A DNA stretch of 20,837 nt from Parachlamydiaceae bacterium. GTDB taxonomy: Bacteria > Chlamydiota > Chlamydiia > Chlamydiales > Parachlamydiaceae. Both the position numbers and the translations under genes were made by a program. Below, piece after piece: positions 1-8,206 of the stretch (the first letter of the stretch is position 1; each line of letters starts with the position of its first letter). The notes beneath the pieces were generated by a model. That model was not told the DNA's origin and made no database searches. It saw nothing but the letters and a program-made list of their open reading frames with translations. The stretch lies in the NCBI GenBank assembly GCA_013817115.1, contig JACDDG010000001.1, positions 1-20,837 of the forward strand, given 5' to 3'.

Positions 1-42
1 ATCAAAAACGACCCAATATTATAATATGGGGTCGTTTTTGAT
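1..42. terminator. 42-bp near-perfect palindrome, probable bidirectional terminator
   Basis: The 14-nt arm atcaaaaacgaccc (1-14) pairs exactly with 29-42, and the AT-rich centre (16-27) is almost self-complementary, so only the 15/28 pair (A/G) fails. A GC-containing stem flanked by an A-run on one side and a T-run on the other is what a rho-independent terminator working in both directions looks like. The gene it would terminate lies outside the window. A dispersed repeat begins inside its right arm at about base 37. Confidence 0.6.
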
Positions 43-103
43 CGCTTAATCACGGGAGCTTTCTCAAAGCCAAAAATCCAAAATTTGGACGCACTTCGGT
101 ATA
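37..103. repeat. partial copy of a dispersed MITE-like repeat
   Basis: This 67-nt stretch matches bases 10192-10257 with about five differences (roughly 93 percent identity by eye). It includes the inner hairpin agctttctcaaagc and the terminal cttcggtata. The left inverted-repeat arm present in the second copy is missing here and is replaced by the palindrome at 1-42, so this is a truncated or fused copy. Confidence 0.65.
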
Positions 104-206
104 AACCTGGTTAATTAGAGTTTCCACCGTAAAACTCAGGATTTAGTGACGAAAATATAGTTTATTTTGCCAACGTGTAATATATAGACACCTAAGAGTA
201 CTACAT

Positions 207-596
207 ATGAAGAAAACCTGGTATATTAAAATAAGAGGCAAACAAAAAGGCCCATATACCCTCGACCAGCTCAAGCGTAACAGAGAAGTTACCCCGGATA
301 CTCTCGTTTGGAGTCCAGAATTTGAAGCTTGGATTCCGATACGCAACATCCCCGAGCTTCAAGAAATTTTTAAAGACCCAGTAAAACCCAAAAAAGAACC
401 AGGATTTCCCGAAGAAGAAGAAGAAGAAGAAGAAGAAGAAGAAGATGGGATTGGGGGCTTCCTCAAGAAACCGAAAAAACTTGCTCCAGAACTCGTTCTT
501 GAATTTCAATCTCCGCCGCCCATTACTTTTTTTTGGTTTTGGATAGCACTCGCGATTTTAGCATTATTTCTTTTACATATCCTTAACGATCGATAA
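207..596 (+). CDS. GYF-domain (GYF_2/DUF4339-like) C-terminally anchored membrane protein
   Basis: A 129-residue protein. Residues 3-55 match a GYF_2-type domain: WYIKIRGKQKGPYTLDQLK carries the G-P-[YF] core, followed by a conserved-looking W-x-P-x-x-x-x-W-x-P region (WSPEFEAWIPI). Such domains are proposed to bind proline-rich peptides. Residues 69-79 are an unbroken run of 11 glutamates, all encoded by GAA. Residues 107-126 form one hydrophobic segment rich in Trp, Phe and Leu, so the protein is probably tail-anchored with the GYF domain in the cytoplasm. There is no signal peptide. It ends 3 nt before tilS, which suggests co-transcription. The Shine-Dalgarno is weak. Specific function unknown; the GYF assignment is fairly secure, the topology is inferred. 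Confidence 0.75.
   Translation: MKKTWYIKIRGKQKGPYTLDQLKRNREVTPDTLVWSPEFEAWIPIRNIPELQEIFKDPVKPKKEPGFPEEEEEEEEEEEDGIGGFLKKPKKLAPELVLEFQSPPPITFFWFWIALAILALFLLHILNDR
411..443 (+). repeat. (GAA)11 trinucleotide microsatellite inside the GYF-domain gene
   Basis: Eleven consecutive GAA triplets run in frame and encode residues 69-79 as poly-glutamate, ending at a GAT codon. Slippage here would change the linker length in steps of one residue without breaking the frame. Confidence 0.9.
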
Positions 597-599
597 TAT

Positions 600-1976
600 A
601 TGTCCATAAAAATCAAACTTTCCCAATTTATCCAAAATCATTGGGATGGCTATAGACCTTTGTTGCTAGCGTTATCAGGTGGACCTGACTCTTTAATCCT
701 GCTTCAACTCTTGATGAAGTTAAAAGAGAGCCTGGGGTTCGACCTCGCCATTGCACATGTTGACCATCGATGGCGTCCAACCAGTGAAGTGGAAGCCCAC
801 AACTTGGAGAAACACGCCTGCAAATTAGGAATACCTTTTCATCTTAAAACACTTACACCTGACAATTTAACAGGCAATTTAGAGGCCGCTTGCCGCGTGG
901 AGCGTCTTGACTTTTTCAATGAGCTATGTAGAAAATATAACTATCAAGCTGTATTTCTTGGACATCACGCCGATGATCAAGCTGAAACGGTTCTCAAAAG
1001 AATTTTTGAAGGGGTATCACTCCCCTATTTAACAGCACTTCGTCCAGTAACACTAATGGAAAAATTAACTCTTTGGCGTCCATTATTAAATTCACACAAA
1101 AAAGAATTACTTAGTGAGCTTAATACAAGCGACCTAGAGATCGAACCTGTTGATGATGAAACTAACAAAGACCCGCGCTTCTTGCGTGCACGTTTTCGCA
1201 CAAAACTTCTTCCAATGTTGACAAAAGAATTTGGCAAAGAAATTAGTACACATCTTAAAAATTTAAGTTATGAGGCTCAAGAATTAAATGCCTATCTTGA
1301 TGAAAAGACATCTCATTTTTATTCAAAATTAATTGAGGGTTCTTTTGGGTCAAAGCTAGACTTTAAAGAAAATATTTCGATAGTTTCACTTGAACAAAAG
1401 CATCTTATCCGCCGATTTTGTCGGGATGCGGGCCTCGCTATTTCAAGAGAGGGGCTAGAAACTGTGGCTTATTTTCTAACAAATGGCACTGCAAATAAAA
1501 TGATTAGCTGCGGTGCGAGCAAGAGAAAGTTATATATTGACCGCTATTGCCTTTTTGCTTTAAATCCGATAGAGCTTAATGAAAATGAATCTTTGGAACT
1601 CTTGGCGGCTGCGATTGGGGCTTCAATAATGGAGAACACTTTTGGCGAATGGATTTTGACTGCGGAAATTGCAAGTACAACTGACGAAAAAAATGATGGT
1701 TGGCGCGACGCATGGAAAGGAAAGGTTAAAGTTTTCTTGCCTACGGTCACACTCCCTTATACACTTGCTTATCCAAAAGTAGGAGATTGCTATCCCAATT
1801 CTTCTCCGATAGGTCATTGGTGGAACAAAAATAAAGTGCCGGTTTTTATGCGAAATTTTATGCCGGTAATTTACTACGAGGGCAAGATCGTCCATGAATT
1901 TCTTTCCGGTAGAACAAATAGTATTTGCGTAAATCAGACTTCAACTATTGCAATTACTTTAAAAAGAAAGAAATAA
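600..1976 (+). CDS. tilS: tRNA(Ile)-lysidine synthetase TilS
   Basis: ATP-dependent ligation of lysine to C34 of the CAU anticodon of tRNA-Ile2, which changes both its amino-acid identity and its codon reading to AUA. The PP-loop motif LSGGPDS sits at residues 25-31. It is followed by AHVDHRW (normally HVNHGLR) and GHHADDQAET, both diagnostic of the family. After the N-terminal catalytic domain (about 20-215) there is a middle region and a C-terminal TilS domain (about 380-458, with GDCYPNSSPIGHWWNKNKVP). At 458 residues it is full length, longer than the roughly 320-residue TilS of pathogenic Chlamydia. It lies 3 nt after the GYF gene and upstream of ftsH, the order known in Chlamydia, but here 600 bp of repeat and leader separate them. 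Confidence 0.95.
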   Translation: MSIKIKLSQFIQNHWDGYRPLLLALSGGPDSLILLQLLMKLKESLGFDLAIAHVDHRWRPTSEVEAHNLEKHACKLGIPFHLKTLTPDNLTGNLEAACRVERLDFFNELCRKYNYQAVFLGHHADDQAETVLKRIFEGVSLPYLTALRPVTLMEKLTLWRPLLNSHKKELLSELNTSDLEIEPVDDETNKDPRFLRARFRTKLLPMLTKEFGKEISTHLKNLSYEAQELNAYLDEKTSHFYSKLIEGSFGSKLDFKENISIVSLEQKHLIRRFCRDAGLAISREGLETVAYFLTNGTANKMISCGASKRKLYIDRYCLFALNPIELNENESLELLAAAIGASIMENTFGEWILTAEIASTTDEKNDGWRDAWKGKVKVFLPTVTLPYTLAYPKVGDCYPNSSPIGHWWNKNKVPVFMRNFMPVIYYEGKIVHEFLSGRTNSICVNQTSTIAITLKRKK

Positions 1977-2016
1977 AAAAAAGATAGCTTTAGTAGCTAA
2001 GATGCCGGGCTTTTTA
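1977..2016 (+). terminator. possible weak terminator after tilS
   Basis: Immediately after the tilS stop there is an A-run, a small stem tagct/agcta (loop ttagt), then gccgggc followed by TTTTT. The stem is short and the T-run is not directly attached to it, so this is only a candidate. Confidence 0.3.
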
Positions 2017-2044
2017 TTCCGCACCGACTTTGTATTACTCACAT

Positions 2045-2354
2045 ATTTTTTAACGCAGAGACGCAGAGGAAGGCAATGGCAAGACAAAATATTAGGATGT
2101 AAAGTTTTTTATTCAACACAAAGGGACAAAGACACAAAGAGTTGTAATATGAAATATTTTTTTTAGTGAACAAAGAATAATGGTATGGCCCCGTGTCTAC
2201 TGAAAAATTGTAAAATTTTGCTTCAATCAAACTTTTTAAAAAAATATTTAAATTACAACTCTTTGTGTCTCTGTGTCTCTATGTTTTACATCCAAATATT
2301 TTGTTTTGCCTTCCCTTGCCTTTTCTGCGTCTCCGTGCCTCTGCGTTAAAAAAG
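2045..2354. repeat. 310-bp palindromic repeat of the AACGCAGAGACGCAGAG family
   Basis: The left arm (about 2045-2165) and right arm (about 2240-2354) are long imperfect inverted repeats of each other. Both read, from outside in: a T-run, aacgcagag..., ggcaa.ggcaa/aagaca-type sequence, aaaatattaggatgtaaa, acaaagacacaaagagttg and an AT-rich tail. The centre (about 2165-2240) is unique. Repeats beginning with AACGCAGAGACGCAGAG are scattered through many bacterial genomes; membership is by recognition only. No transposase is encoded; a short open frame across the right arm is just the translated repeat. A second, shorter member lies at 5414-5562. Confidence 0.75.
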
Positions 2355-2439
2355 CTTCAAGAGATGCGAGTAAAAACTTTCCCCTATGCCCCAAGTGGAC
2401 GCTCCCAGGCGAAAGGTGGGCATAACCTAAAAGTAGTTA

Positions 2440-2469
2440 TTGATGGCGAATAACTAGCTATGATAAAAT
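2440..2469 (+). promoter_or_regulatory. candidate promoter for ftsH
   Basis: TTGATG (2440-2445) is followed after 18 nt by TAAAAT (2464-2469), close to the sigma-70/sigma-66 consensus. The site lies just inside the unique sequence after the repeat and about 110 nt before the ftsH start. No other support, so it remains a candidate. Confidence 0.35.
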
Positions 2470-2489
2470 ATGGGAATGGGGTGAAACAT

Positions 2490-2544
2490 CCGTTCAGTCC
2501 CCGCCGTGCTAAATCATTTCCTCTTCCAGGAACGGTTTGGACTG
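2490..2544 (+). promoter_or_regulatory. potential structured 5' leader of ftsH
   Basis: Several short complementary segments lie between the candidate promoter and ftsH. cagtcc (2495-2500) can pair with ggactg (2539-2544) and enclose the small hairpin ttcct/aggaa (2518-2522 with 2528-2532). Alternatively ccgttc (2490-2495) can pair with gaacgg (2530-2535), which excludes both. No known riboswitch was recognised. The stems are short and could be chance. Confidence 0.25.
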
Positions 2545-2578
2545 GTATTTTAATCTTTATATAAGCTGATAGGTAATT

Positions 2579-5335
2579 ATGAGTGAAGACAAAGGACAAG
2601 ACCTGAAGAAAAATGCACCAAGTAGCTTCGTCTGGTTTTTGATGGCCGCCTTTTTATTGGCTCTCTTCTTGCAAAATTTTATTGAAACTAAATTTGCGCA
2701 AGTAGGCTTCAGCTACCAGTTAGAACACCTCGTCAACCTACAATTAATCCAACCGGAAGATAGTAGGAAAATTGCTCTGAACGACAATTTAGTTACTTTT
2801 ACTGGTAAATTCCGCGATCATGTGACTGAAGAAGGTAAACAGCGCTATAAATTCCTAGAATTATTAAATTCAAGCCACGAATTAACTTCCGAAAGGGAAC
2901 GTCTGCAATTAGCTCTTAAAGACCAGAAAAATAAAGTTCTCGAAGCCACAAACACCTTTTTTGCACTTACGGGATTTCCGGTTCCCTCTGAGGGATATTC
3001 AGTCATCGATGATCTATCGCATGGCTCTGAAAAAGATTATAGTATTAATATCCTTGAAGCTCCCAAAAAAAATAATGTAAATCTTACTCAGCTATCCAAA
3101 CAACTGGAAGAGGTTCAAGCTAATCCAACAGTTCCTTCAGTTGAAGCTTACGGCAGCACTCTACAACCACTCATTCGTGATTTTCGCTCGCCTCTATTAG
3201 GTATTGGTGATCAAGACATGAAAGAAGAGCTAAAAGCGATAAACGATGAAGTTCAAGTTGCAGTGGATGGTGCACAACTGCCTGTTCAAGCAAGATTAGA
3301 TATTTTTGCTAAAGCCACCAAAGAATTGGAGGTTATCGCTAAAAATCTTAATCATGCAACTGGACAAGCACATCTGTTGCAACTACGTGCGGTGAGAAAC
3401 TACAAAGAAACTCTGGACGGGATTAACACATTACATTCAGCTCTCGAAGACAACACTCTAAAGCTCGACAAAGCGCGTTTAAACGTTTCTCATGTTATCT
3501 GGTATTTCAATGGACAAGAGGTCTCTACACGAGTTTTAGAGACTCAGGATCCGGAACAGTTTAGTTATTGGTTTGCTACTGCTAAGCAGGAATGGGAAGC
3601 CATGAACCGCAATCATGGCGGATATTTCAAAGCTCCGGATCAACCGCTTAACAAAGTACTTGAAAAAACTTTTAAAAGTGAAGAGCCTGCTCCTAATTAC
3701 ATGAGCTATCTTTTTACAATGCTTCCGATCTTTTTAGTTCTTTTGGCGCTTTACTTTATCTTTTCACGTCAAATGAAGGGTATGGGGTCTAATGCAATGA
3801 GCTTCGGGAAATCTCCCGCTAAATTATTGACTAAGGGCCAAAATAAAATTACTTTTAAAGACGTTGCCGGAGTTGATGAAGCTATCGAGGAATTACAAGA
3901 AATTGTTGAATTTCTTAAAAATCCGCACAAATTCACAGCTCTAGGCGGTCACATCCCTAAGGGTGTTCTTTGCGTAGGGCCTCCAGGTACAGGAAAAACT
4001 CTTATCGCAAAAGCGGTTGCCGGAGAAGCTGACCGCCCCTTCTTCACTATTTCAGGCTCGGACTTTGTCGAAATGTTTGTTGGGGTTGGAGCTAGCCGGA
4101 TCCGCGATCTTTTCGATCAAGCTAAGAAGAATGCTCCTTGCATTATTTTTATGGACGAAATCGATGCGGTAGGGCGTCACCGCGGAGCCGGAGTAGGCGG
4201 CGGACATGATGAACGCGAGCAGACTTTGAACCAGCTTTTGGTGGAAATGGATGGATTTGACACCAATGAAGGCGTGATCCTGATGGCAGCAACAAACCGC
4301 CCGGACGTTCTTGACAAAGCGCTCCTCCGTCCAGGCCGTTTCGATCGCAGAGTTATTATCAGCTTGCCCGATGTTAAAGGTCGTTTTGATATTTTAAAAG
4401 TACATGCTCGTAAAATTAAGCTAGATCCTAATGTAGATCTCATGGATTTAGCACGAAGTACTCCAGGAAGTTCAGGAGCAGATCTCGCCAATATGCTTAA
4501 CGAAGCCGCATTGCTTGCAGCGCGTCGCGGTCGTACGGCTGTCACGGGTATGGAAGTTATGGAATCTAGAGACAAAGTGCTCTATGGAAAAGAGAGACGT
4601 AGTCTGGAAATTGATGAGAATGAAAAACGCACGACTGCTTATCATGAAGCTGGCCACACAATCGTCGGTTTAATTGTTAAGCATTCAGATCCGGTCGAAA
4701 AAGTGACAATTATCCCACGTGGAATGTCGTTAGGTTCGACCCTGTTCACACCTAGAAAAAATAAAGTCAGCTATTGGAAAAATGAACTTTATGATCAATT
4801 AGCTGTATTGATGGGTGGGCGCTGTGCGGAAGAAGTTTTTGTTAATGATGTTTCCAGTGGAGCTCAGCAAGACATCGAACGCGCTACAACAATAGCACGT
4901 AAAATGGTTTGCGAATGGGGTATGAGTGATGCTTTGGGTGCCATGGCATACGATGAACGCTCTGAAAATGGTCAGTATACCGGAGTTGCCGGATATCACG
5001 AGAAAAAATACTCTGATGACACAGCTCAGACAATCGATAAGGAAGTGCGCAAAATTCTTGATGAAGCAAATAAACGGGCTACCGAAATCATTCAAGAATA
5101 CAAGCCTCAAGTTGAATTATTGACAGACATGCTTATCGAATTTGAAACTCTAGATGCTGAAGATATTGCTAAGATCCTGAAAAATGAATGGAACATCGAC
5201 GATAAACGAGCGCGTCTTCGTTTTCAAGATGAACTCCATAAGAAATCGTTCGAGACAGAAACTCCTCCTTCAGGAGGATCAAAAGAAACTCGTCCGCGCG
5301 AAGTTCCTCCTCTGCCCTCTGCCCAGGAAGGTTAA
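2579..5335 (+). CDS. ftsH: ATP-dependent zinc metalloprotease FtsH
   Basis: Membrane-anchored AAA+ protease that extracts and degrades unassembled membrane proteins and some regulators. There are two membrane helices: about 17-34 and about 375-397. The ~340-residue segment between them faces the periplasm and has helical, coiled-coil-like stretches; in E. coli FtsH this part is only about 70 residues, while the chlamydial protein is similarly enlarged. The AAA module shows Walker A GPPGTGKT (467-474), Walker [13 protein letters not shown] and the second region of homology [19 protein letters not shown]. The zinc site HEAGH is at 689-693. The last ~35 residues are Pro/Ser/charged and probably disordered. 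The start has AGGT 4 nt upstream. At 918 residues it matches chlamydial FtsH (about 913). Palindromic repeats lie on both sides, so it is probably transcribed alone. Confidence 0.96.
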   Translation: MSEDKGQDLKKNAPSSFVWFLMAAFLLALFLQNFIETKFAQVGFSYQLEHLVNLQLIQPEDSRKIALNDNLVTFTGKFRDHVTEEGKQRYKFLELLNSSHELTSERERLQLALKDQKNKVLEATNTFFALTGFPVPSEGYSVIDDLSHGSEKDYSINILEAPKKNNVNLTQLSKQLEEVQANPTVPSVEAYGSTLQPLIRDFRSPLLGIGDQDMKEELKAINDEVQVAVDGAQLPVQARLDIFAKATKELEVIAKNLNHATGQAHLLQLRAVRNYKETLDGINTLHSALEDNTLKLDKARLNVSHVIWYFNGQEVSTRVLETQDPEQFSYWFATAKQEWEAMNRNHGGYFKAPDQPLNKVLEKTFKSEEPAPNYMSYLFTMLPIFLVLLALYFIFSRQMKGMGSNAMSFGKSPAKLLTKGQNKITFKDVAGVDEAIEELQEIVEFLKNPHKFTALGGHIPKGVLCVGPPGTGKTLIAKAVAGEADRPFFTISGSDFVEMFVGVGASRIRDLFDQAKKNAPCIIFMDEIDAVGRHRGAGVGGGHDEREQTLNQLLVEMDGFDTNEGVILMAATNRPDVLDKALLRPGRFDRRVIISLPDVKGRFDILKVHARKIKLDPNVDLMDLARSTPGSSGADLANMLNEAALLAARRGRTAVTGMEVMESRDKVLYGKERRSLEIDENEKRTTAYHEAGHTIVGLIVKHSDPVEKVTIIPRGMSLGSTLFTPRKNKVSYWKNELYDQLAVLMGGRCAEEVFVNDVSSGAQQDIERATTIARKMVCEWGMSDALGAMAYDERSENGQYTGVAGYHEKKYSDDTAQTIDKEVRKILDEANKRATEIIQEYKPQVELLTDMLIEFETLDAEDIAKILKNEWNIDDKRARLRFQDELHKKSFETETPPSGGSKETRPREVPPLPSAQEG

Positions 5336-5363
5336 GGAAGAGCAAAGGAATTAGTGATTAAGA

Positions 5364-5379
5364 CGGGGTCAAAGCCCCG
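5364..5379 (+). other. GC-rich hairpin after ftsH
   Basis: cgggg (5364-5368) and ccccg (5375-5379) form a short strong stem with a 6-nt loop, 28 nt after the ftsH stop. No T-run follows, so it is not a standard rho-independent terminator, though it may protect the 3' end. Confidence 0.35.
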
Positions 5380-5413
5380 CAATTGAATGATAAGCGGTCA
5401 TCCTTAAGCCTTT

Positions 5414-5562
5414 CTTTTTTAACGCTGAGGCGTAGAGAAAGGCAAGGGAAGACTGGGGAGTTAAAAATATTAGTCATTATTAAAAATACATTCTCTTTCT
5501 ATTTTCCTTTCCCCATTCTTTCATCTGCGCCTCAGCTCCTCCGCGTCACTGCGGTTAAAAGA
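5414..5562. repeat. second, shorter copy of the AACGCAGAG-type palindromic repeat
   Basis: The left end (T-run, aacgctgaggcgtagagaaa, ggcaaggg) is an imperfect inverted repeat of the right end (ctttccccattctttc, tgcgcctcag, ccgcgtcactgcggttaaaag). It is the same family as 2045-2354 but lacks the inner acaaagacacaaagagttg section. It ends only 26 nt before the murF-alr start, so any promoter or leader of that gene lies inside or directly beside it. Confidence 0.7.
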
Positions 5563-5588
5563 TTCAATAGATCACTTTCGATGGTAAA

Positions 5589-8144
5589 ATGGATTCTTTT
5601 GACTTAAATTTCTGGAATGGTTTTATTGATGCGGGTGGAGACTCTTCTTCCCCTGCATTCATCGACTCGATTACAATTGATTCTCGCCGTATCGGCACAC
5701 AACACCCTCTTTTTGTAGCGCTTCAAGGAGTTCAAGATGGACATCTGTTCATCGAGCATGCCAGACAGCAAGGGGCAAAATATGCCATTGTTTCTAAATA
5801 TTGGAAACCGCCGAAAGACTTGGTGGGCATTATTCTTCTTTCTGTAGACTCCCCCTTAGCGGCACTTCAATCTTTAGCCAAAAGCTACCGTTTTACACAA
5901 AAAGCCAAAGTCATCTGTATCGCCGGAACTTATGGTAAAACGATGGTCAAGGATCTACTTTTACGCATGTTAGACCAGCAAATGGAAGTGACAGCTTCCC
6001 CTGGAAGTTTTAATAGTCAAATCGGAGTTCCCTTAAGCTTATTTACTATTAATCATAAGCATGAAGTAGCGTTGATTGAAGCATCTATTTCTAAGAAGGG
6101 AGAAATGGATTTACTGGCAGAGATGATCGCTCCAGATGCTGTGATTTTAACTCCGCTTGGAAAAAAACATATCACCACATTAAAAGATATTAAAACCATT
6201 GAACAGGAAACTCTACGCTTTCTAAATTACACCAAGCCTAATGGATGGGTTTTATTACCTAAAGTTCTTAAATTTGAGAAAACAATCCACGCCTTTCACT
6301 ATTGGGATGAGAAGTCAAATGCCCTACCTCATGCCAATTTACTGACGCACCCAAAAGAAACGCAGCAAGAATCTTTAGCTGAAATATCTTATGCTCTTGG
6401 ATTTCCAGATGGCAAAAAAATTTTCGGTACAATTTCTTCCGGCCACTACTACTTTATTAACCTTATCAATTGCGCTTCCAAAGCTGCTTGGTTATTAGGC
6501 GCTACATCAGAATCAATTAGTAATGCCATACAAGGCTATCTACCGGAACCGATGCGCACAGAAATATGGAAATCACAGCAAGGTGCAGTCTTTATTAACG
6601 AAAGCTATTGTGGCGACCCTCAATCAATCGACCAAGCCTTAAAAAAATACAAACAATCTCCCGGTTCTCGTAAGATCTTTCTATTTGGTGGATTAAGAGA
6701 AACTAAAAATGATAAAGGCAAATATCTCTCGGACCAGAGTACAAGAAATATCGACTACAAACGCGTTGGAATGGCTTTAAAAAATCAACAGATTACTCAA
6801 TTTATACTTGTGGGTCAGCAATCCTTTGATGCTCTTACTGAAGAAGTATCATCCCATTCTCCTGAAATAGATATCGTTCATTTTAATACTTATGAAGAAG
6901 CATTTTCATGGCTTAGACCAAATCTTAAACAGAATGACAGCATACTCATCACAGGAAAATCCAAAATCCCCCTTGAAAGTTTGATGCAATCTTTCAATGA
7001 CAGCCTGACAACTAATCAATGCATAATTAATCTTGACGCTATTGAAAGTAATATCGCCCGGCTAAGAAATAAGCTTCCGACCGGAACAAGACTAATGATT
7101 ATGGTTAAAGCCTTTGCCTATGGCACCGGCGAACTACAACTAGCAAAGTTTTTAGGCCAAAGGGACATTGACATCCTTGGAGTTTCAAATGTAGATGAAG
7201 CTGTTGCATTAAAAAATGAAGGAGTTTCGCAAGCAATTTTTGTCATTCACGCGGCACTCTATGAAGCGTCTAAAGTTGCTAAATGGGGATTTGAAGTTGG
7301 AGTCAGTGATGAACTGATGATCCAAAAATTAAATGAAGAAGCGCGAAAACTTGGAAGGGAAATTAAAGTACACCTGCATATCGACACAGGCATGGGTCGC
7401 TTTGGATGTCGTCCGGAAGATTCAATGCGTTTAGGACGGATAATAGCGGCCTCCTCAAACCTTGAATTCGAAGGAATCATGACGCATTTTCCTTCTGCTG
7501 ACATTCCGGTGGATGACTCTTTTACTTTGCAGCAGTCTAAGCGCCTAGACGATATTGTTGAGGGGCTCTGTGATGAAGGCATCGTAATCAAATGGAGACA
7601 TGCATCGAACTCGAGTGCTGCGATTCGATTTGAGTTTCCCCAGTACAATATGGTTCGTATCGGTCTTGCTTTATATGGATTGCGCTCATCGGAAGCTCTG
7701 CAGCCAATTGATTTGCGTCTAGCGCTATCCTTAACAACCCGTATTGTTGGAATCAATGTTTGCAAGCGCGGCGATACGATTAGTTATGGCCGAAGTTATA
7801 TAGTTGAGCAAGAAGAACAACGCATTGCGATTTTACCTCTTGGATATTTCGATGGCCTTCACAGGAACTACAGCAACAAAGGCTATGTAATCATACGGGG
7901 GATGAAAGCTCCGATGGTAGGTAAAATTTGTATGGATTTCATGATGGTTGATGTCACTCATATCCCCTATGCTTCAGTAGGAGATCCTGTTTTAATATTT
8001 GGTGAAGATGAATACGGCCAATATTTGCCTGCAGAAGAATTTGCCCGTAATGGAAATTCTATAGTTCATGAGCTAATTACCTGTCTAGGCCCGCGTATAC
8101 AGCGCGTTTTCATTCATGAAGAGAAGGATAGTTTAAAACAATAG
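5589..8144 (+). CDS. MurF-Alr fusion: UDP-MurNAc-tripeptide:D-Ala-D-Ala ligase-like domain fused to alanine racemase
   Basis: An 851-residue protein. Residues 1 to about 470 are a Mur-ligase fold: P-loop GTYGKT (113-118), SFNSQIGVPLSL, EASISKKGEM and INESYCGDPQS. About 475-851 is a fold-type III alanine racemase: PLP lysine K507 in MVKAFAYG, HIDTGMGRFG, catalytic Tyr733 in ISYGRSY, GYFDG and GKICMD, all as in active enzymes. It would make D-Ala for peptidoglycan in the cytoplasm. The same fusion is typical of Bacteroidota, and SFNSQIGVPLSL resembles that group. The Mur half is unusual: the usual TNIGxAH reads TPLGKKH (188-194), the position expected for the carbamylated lysine is Thr208, and the late KGSR motif reads TGKS (455-458). 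The racemase is probably active; the ligase is doubtful. No clear Shine-Dalgarno precedes the chosen ATG. Confidence 0.9.
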   Translation: MDSFDLNFWNGFIDAGGDSSSPAFIDSITIDSRRIGTQHPLFVALQGVQDGHLFIEHARQQGAKYAIVSKYWKPPKDLVGIILLSVDSPLAALQSLAKSYRFTQKAKVICIAGTYGKTMVKDLLLRMLDQQMEVTASPGSFNSQIGVPLSLFTINHKHEVALIEASISKKGEMDLLAEMIAPDAVILTPLGKKHITTLKDIKTIEQETLRFLNYTKPNGWVLLPKVLKFEKTIHAFHYWDEKSNALPHANLLTHPKETQQESLAEISYALGFPDGKKIFGTISSGHYYFINLINCASKAAWLLGATSESISNAIQGYLPEPMRTEIWKSQQGAVFINESYCGDPQSIDQALKKYKQSPGSRKIFLFGGLRETKNDKGKYLSDQSTRNIDYKRVGMALKNQQITQFILVGQQSFDALTEEVSSHSPEIDIVHFNTYEEAFSWLRPNLKQNDSILITGKSKIPLESLMQSFNDSLTTNQCIINLDAIESNIARLRNKLPTGTRLMIMVKAFAYGTGELQLAKFLGQRDIDILGVSNVDEAVALKNEGVSQAIFVIHAALYEASKVAKWGFEVGVSDELMIQKLNEEARKLGREIKVHLHIDTGMGRFGCRPEDSMRLGRIIAASSNLEFEGIMTHFPSADIPVDDSFTLQQSKRLDDIVEGLCDEGIVIKWRHASNSSAAIRFEFPQYNMVRIGLALYGLRSSEALQPIDLRLALSLTTRIVGINVCKRGDTISYGRSYIVEQEEQRIAILPLGYFDGLHRNYSNKGYVIIRGMKAPMVGKICMDFMMVDVTHIPYASVGDPVLIFGEDEYGQYLPAEEFARNGNSIVHELITCLGPRIQRVFIHEEKDSLKQ

Positions 8145-8206
8145 CGGCAAAGCCATCGAAATCATAGTCAATTGAAGCATCTCATTCCACTTATGCTAGA
8201 ATTTAG

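Noticed and set aside
2039..2230. 63-residue open frame on the minus strand
   Set aside because: It is the left arm of the same repeat read backwards (LCVSALKN-type translation), a well-known artefact of this repeat family.
2265..2453. 62-residue open frame on the plus strand
   Set aside because: It is mostly the right arm of the AACGCAGAG-type repeat read as protein (LRASALKK-like); no gene signals.
2395..2545. Small structural RNA (4.5S, 6S or tmRNA) between the repeat and ftsH
   Set aside because: None of the conserved cores of these RNAs could be recognised; only short stems are visible, more simply a leader.
4177..4575. 132-residue open frame antisense to ftsH
   Set aside because: It lies opposite the AAA motor motifs; its composition is that of a shadow frame.
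7259..7765. 168-residue open frame antisense to the alanine racemase part
   Set aside because: It is opposite a well-supported enzyme domain and has a Ser/Arg-rich composition typical of antisense frames.
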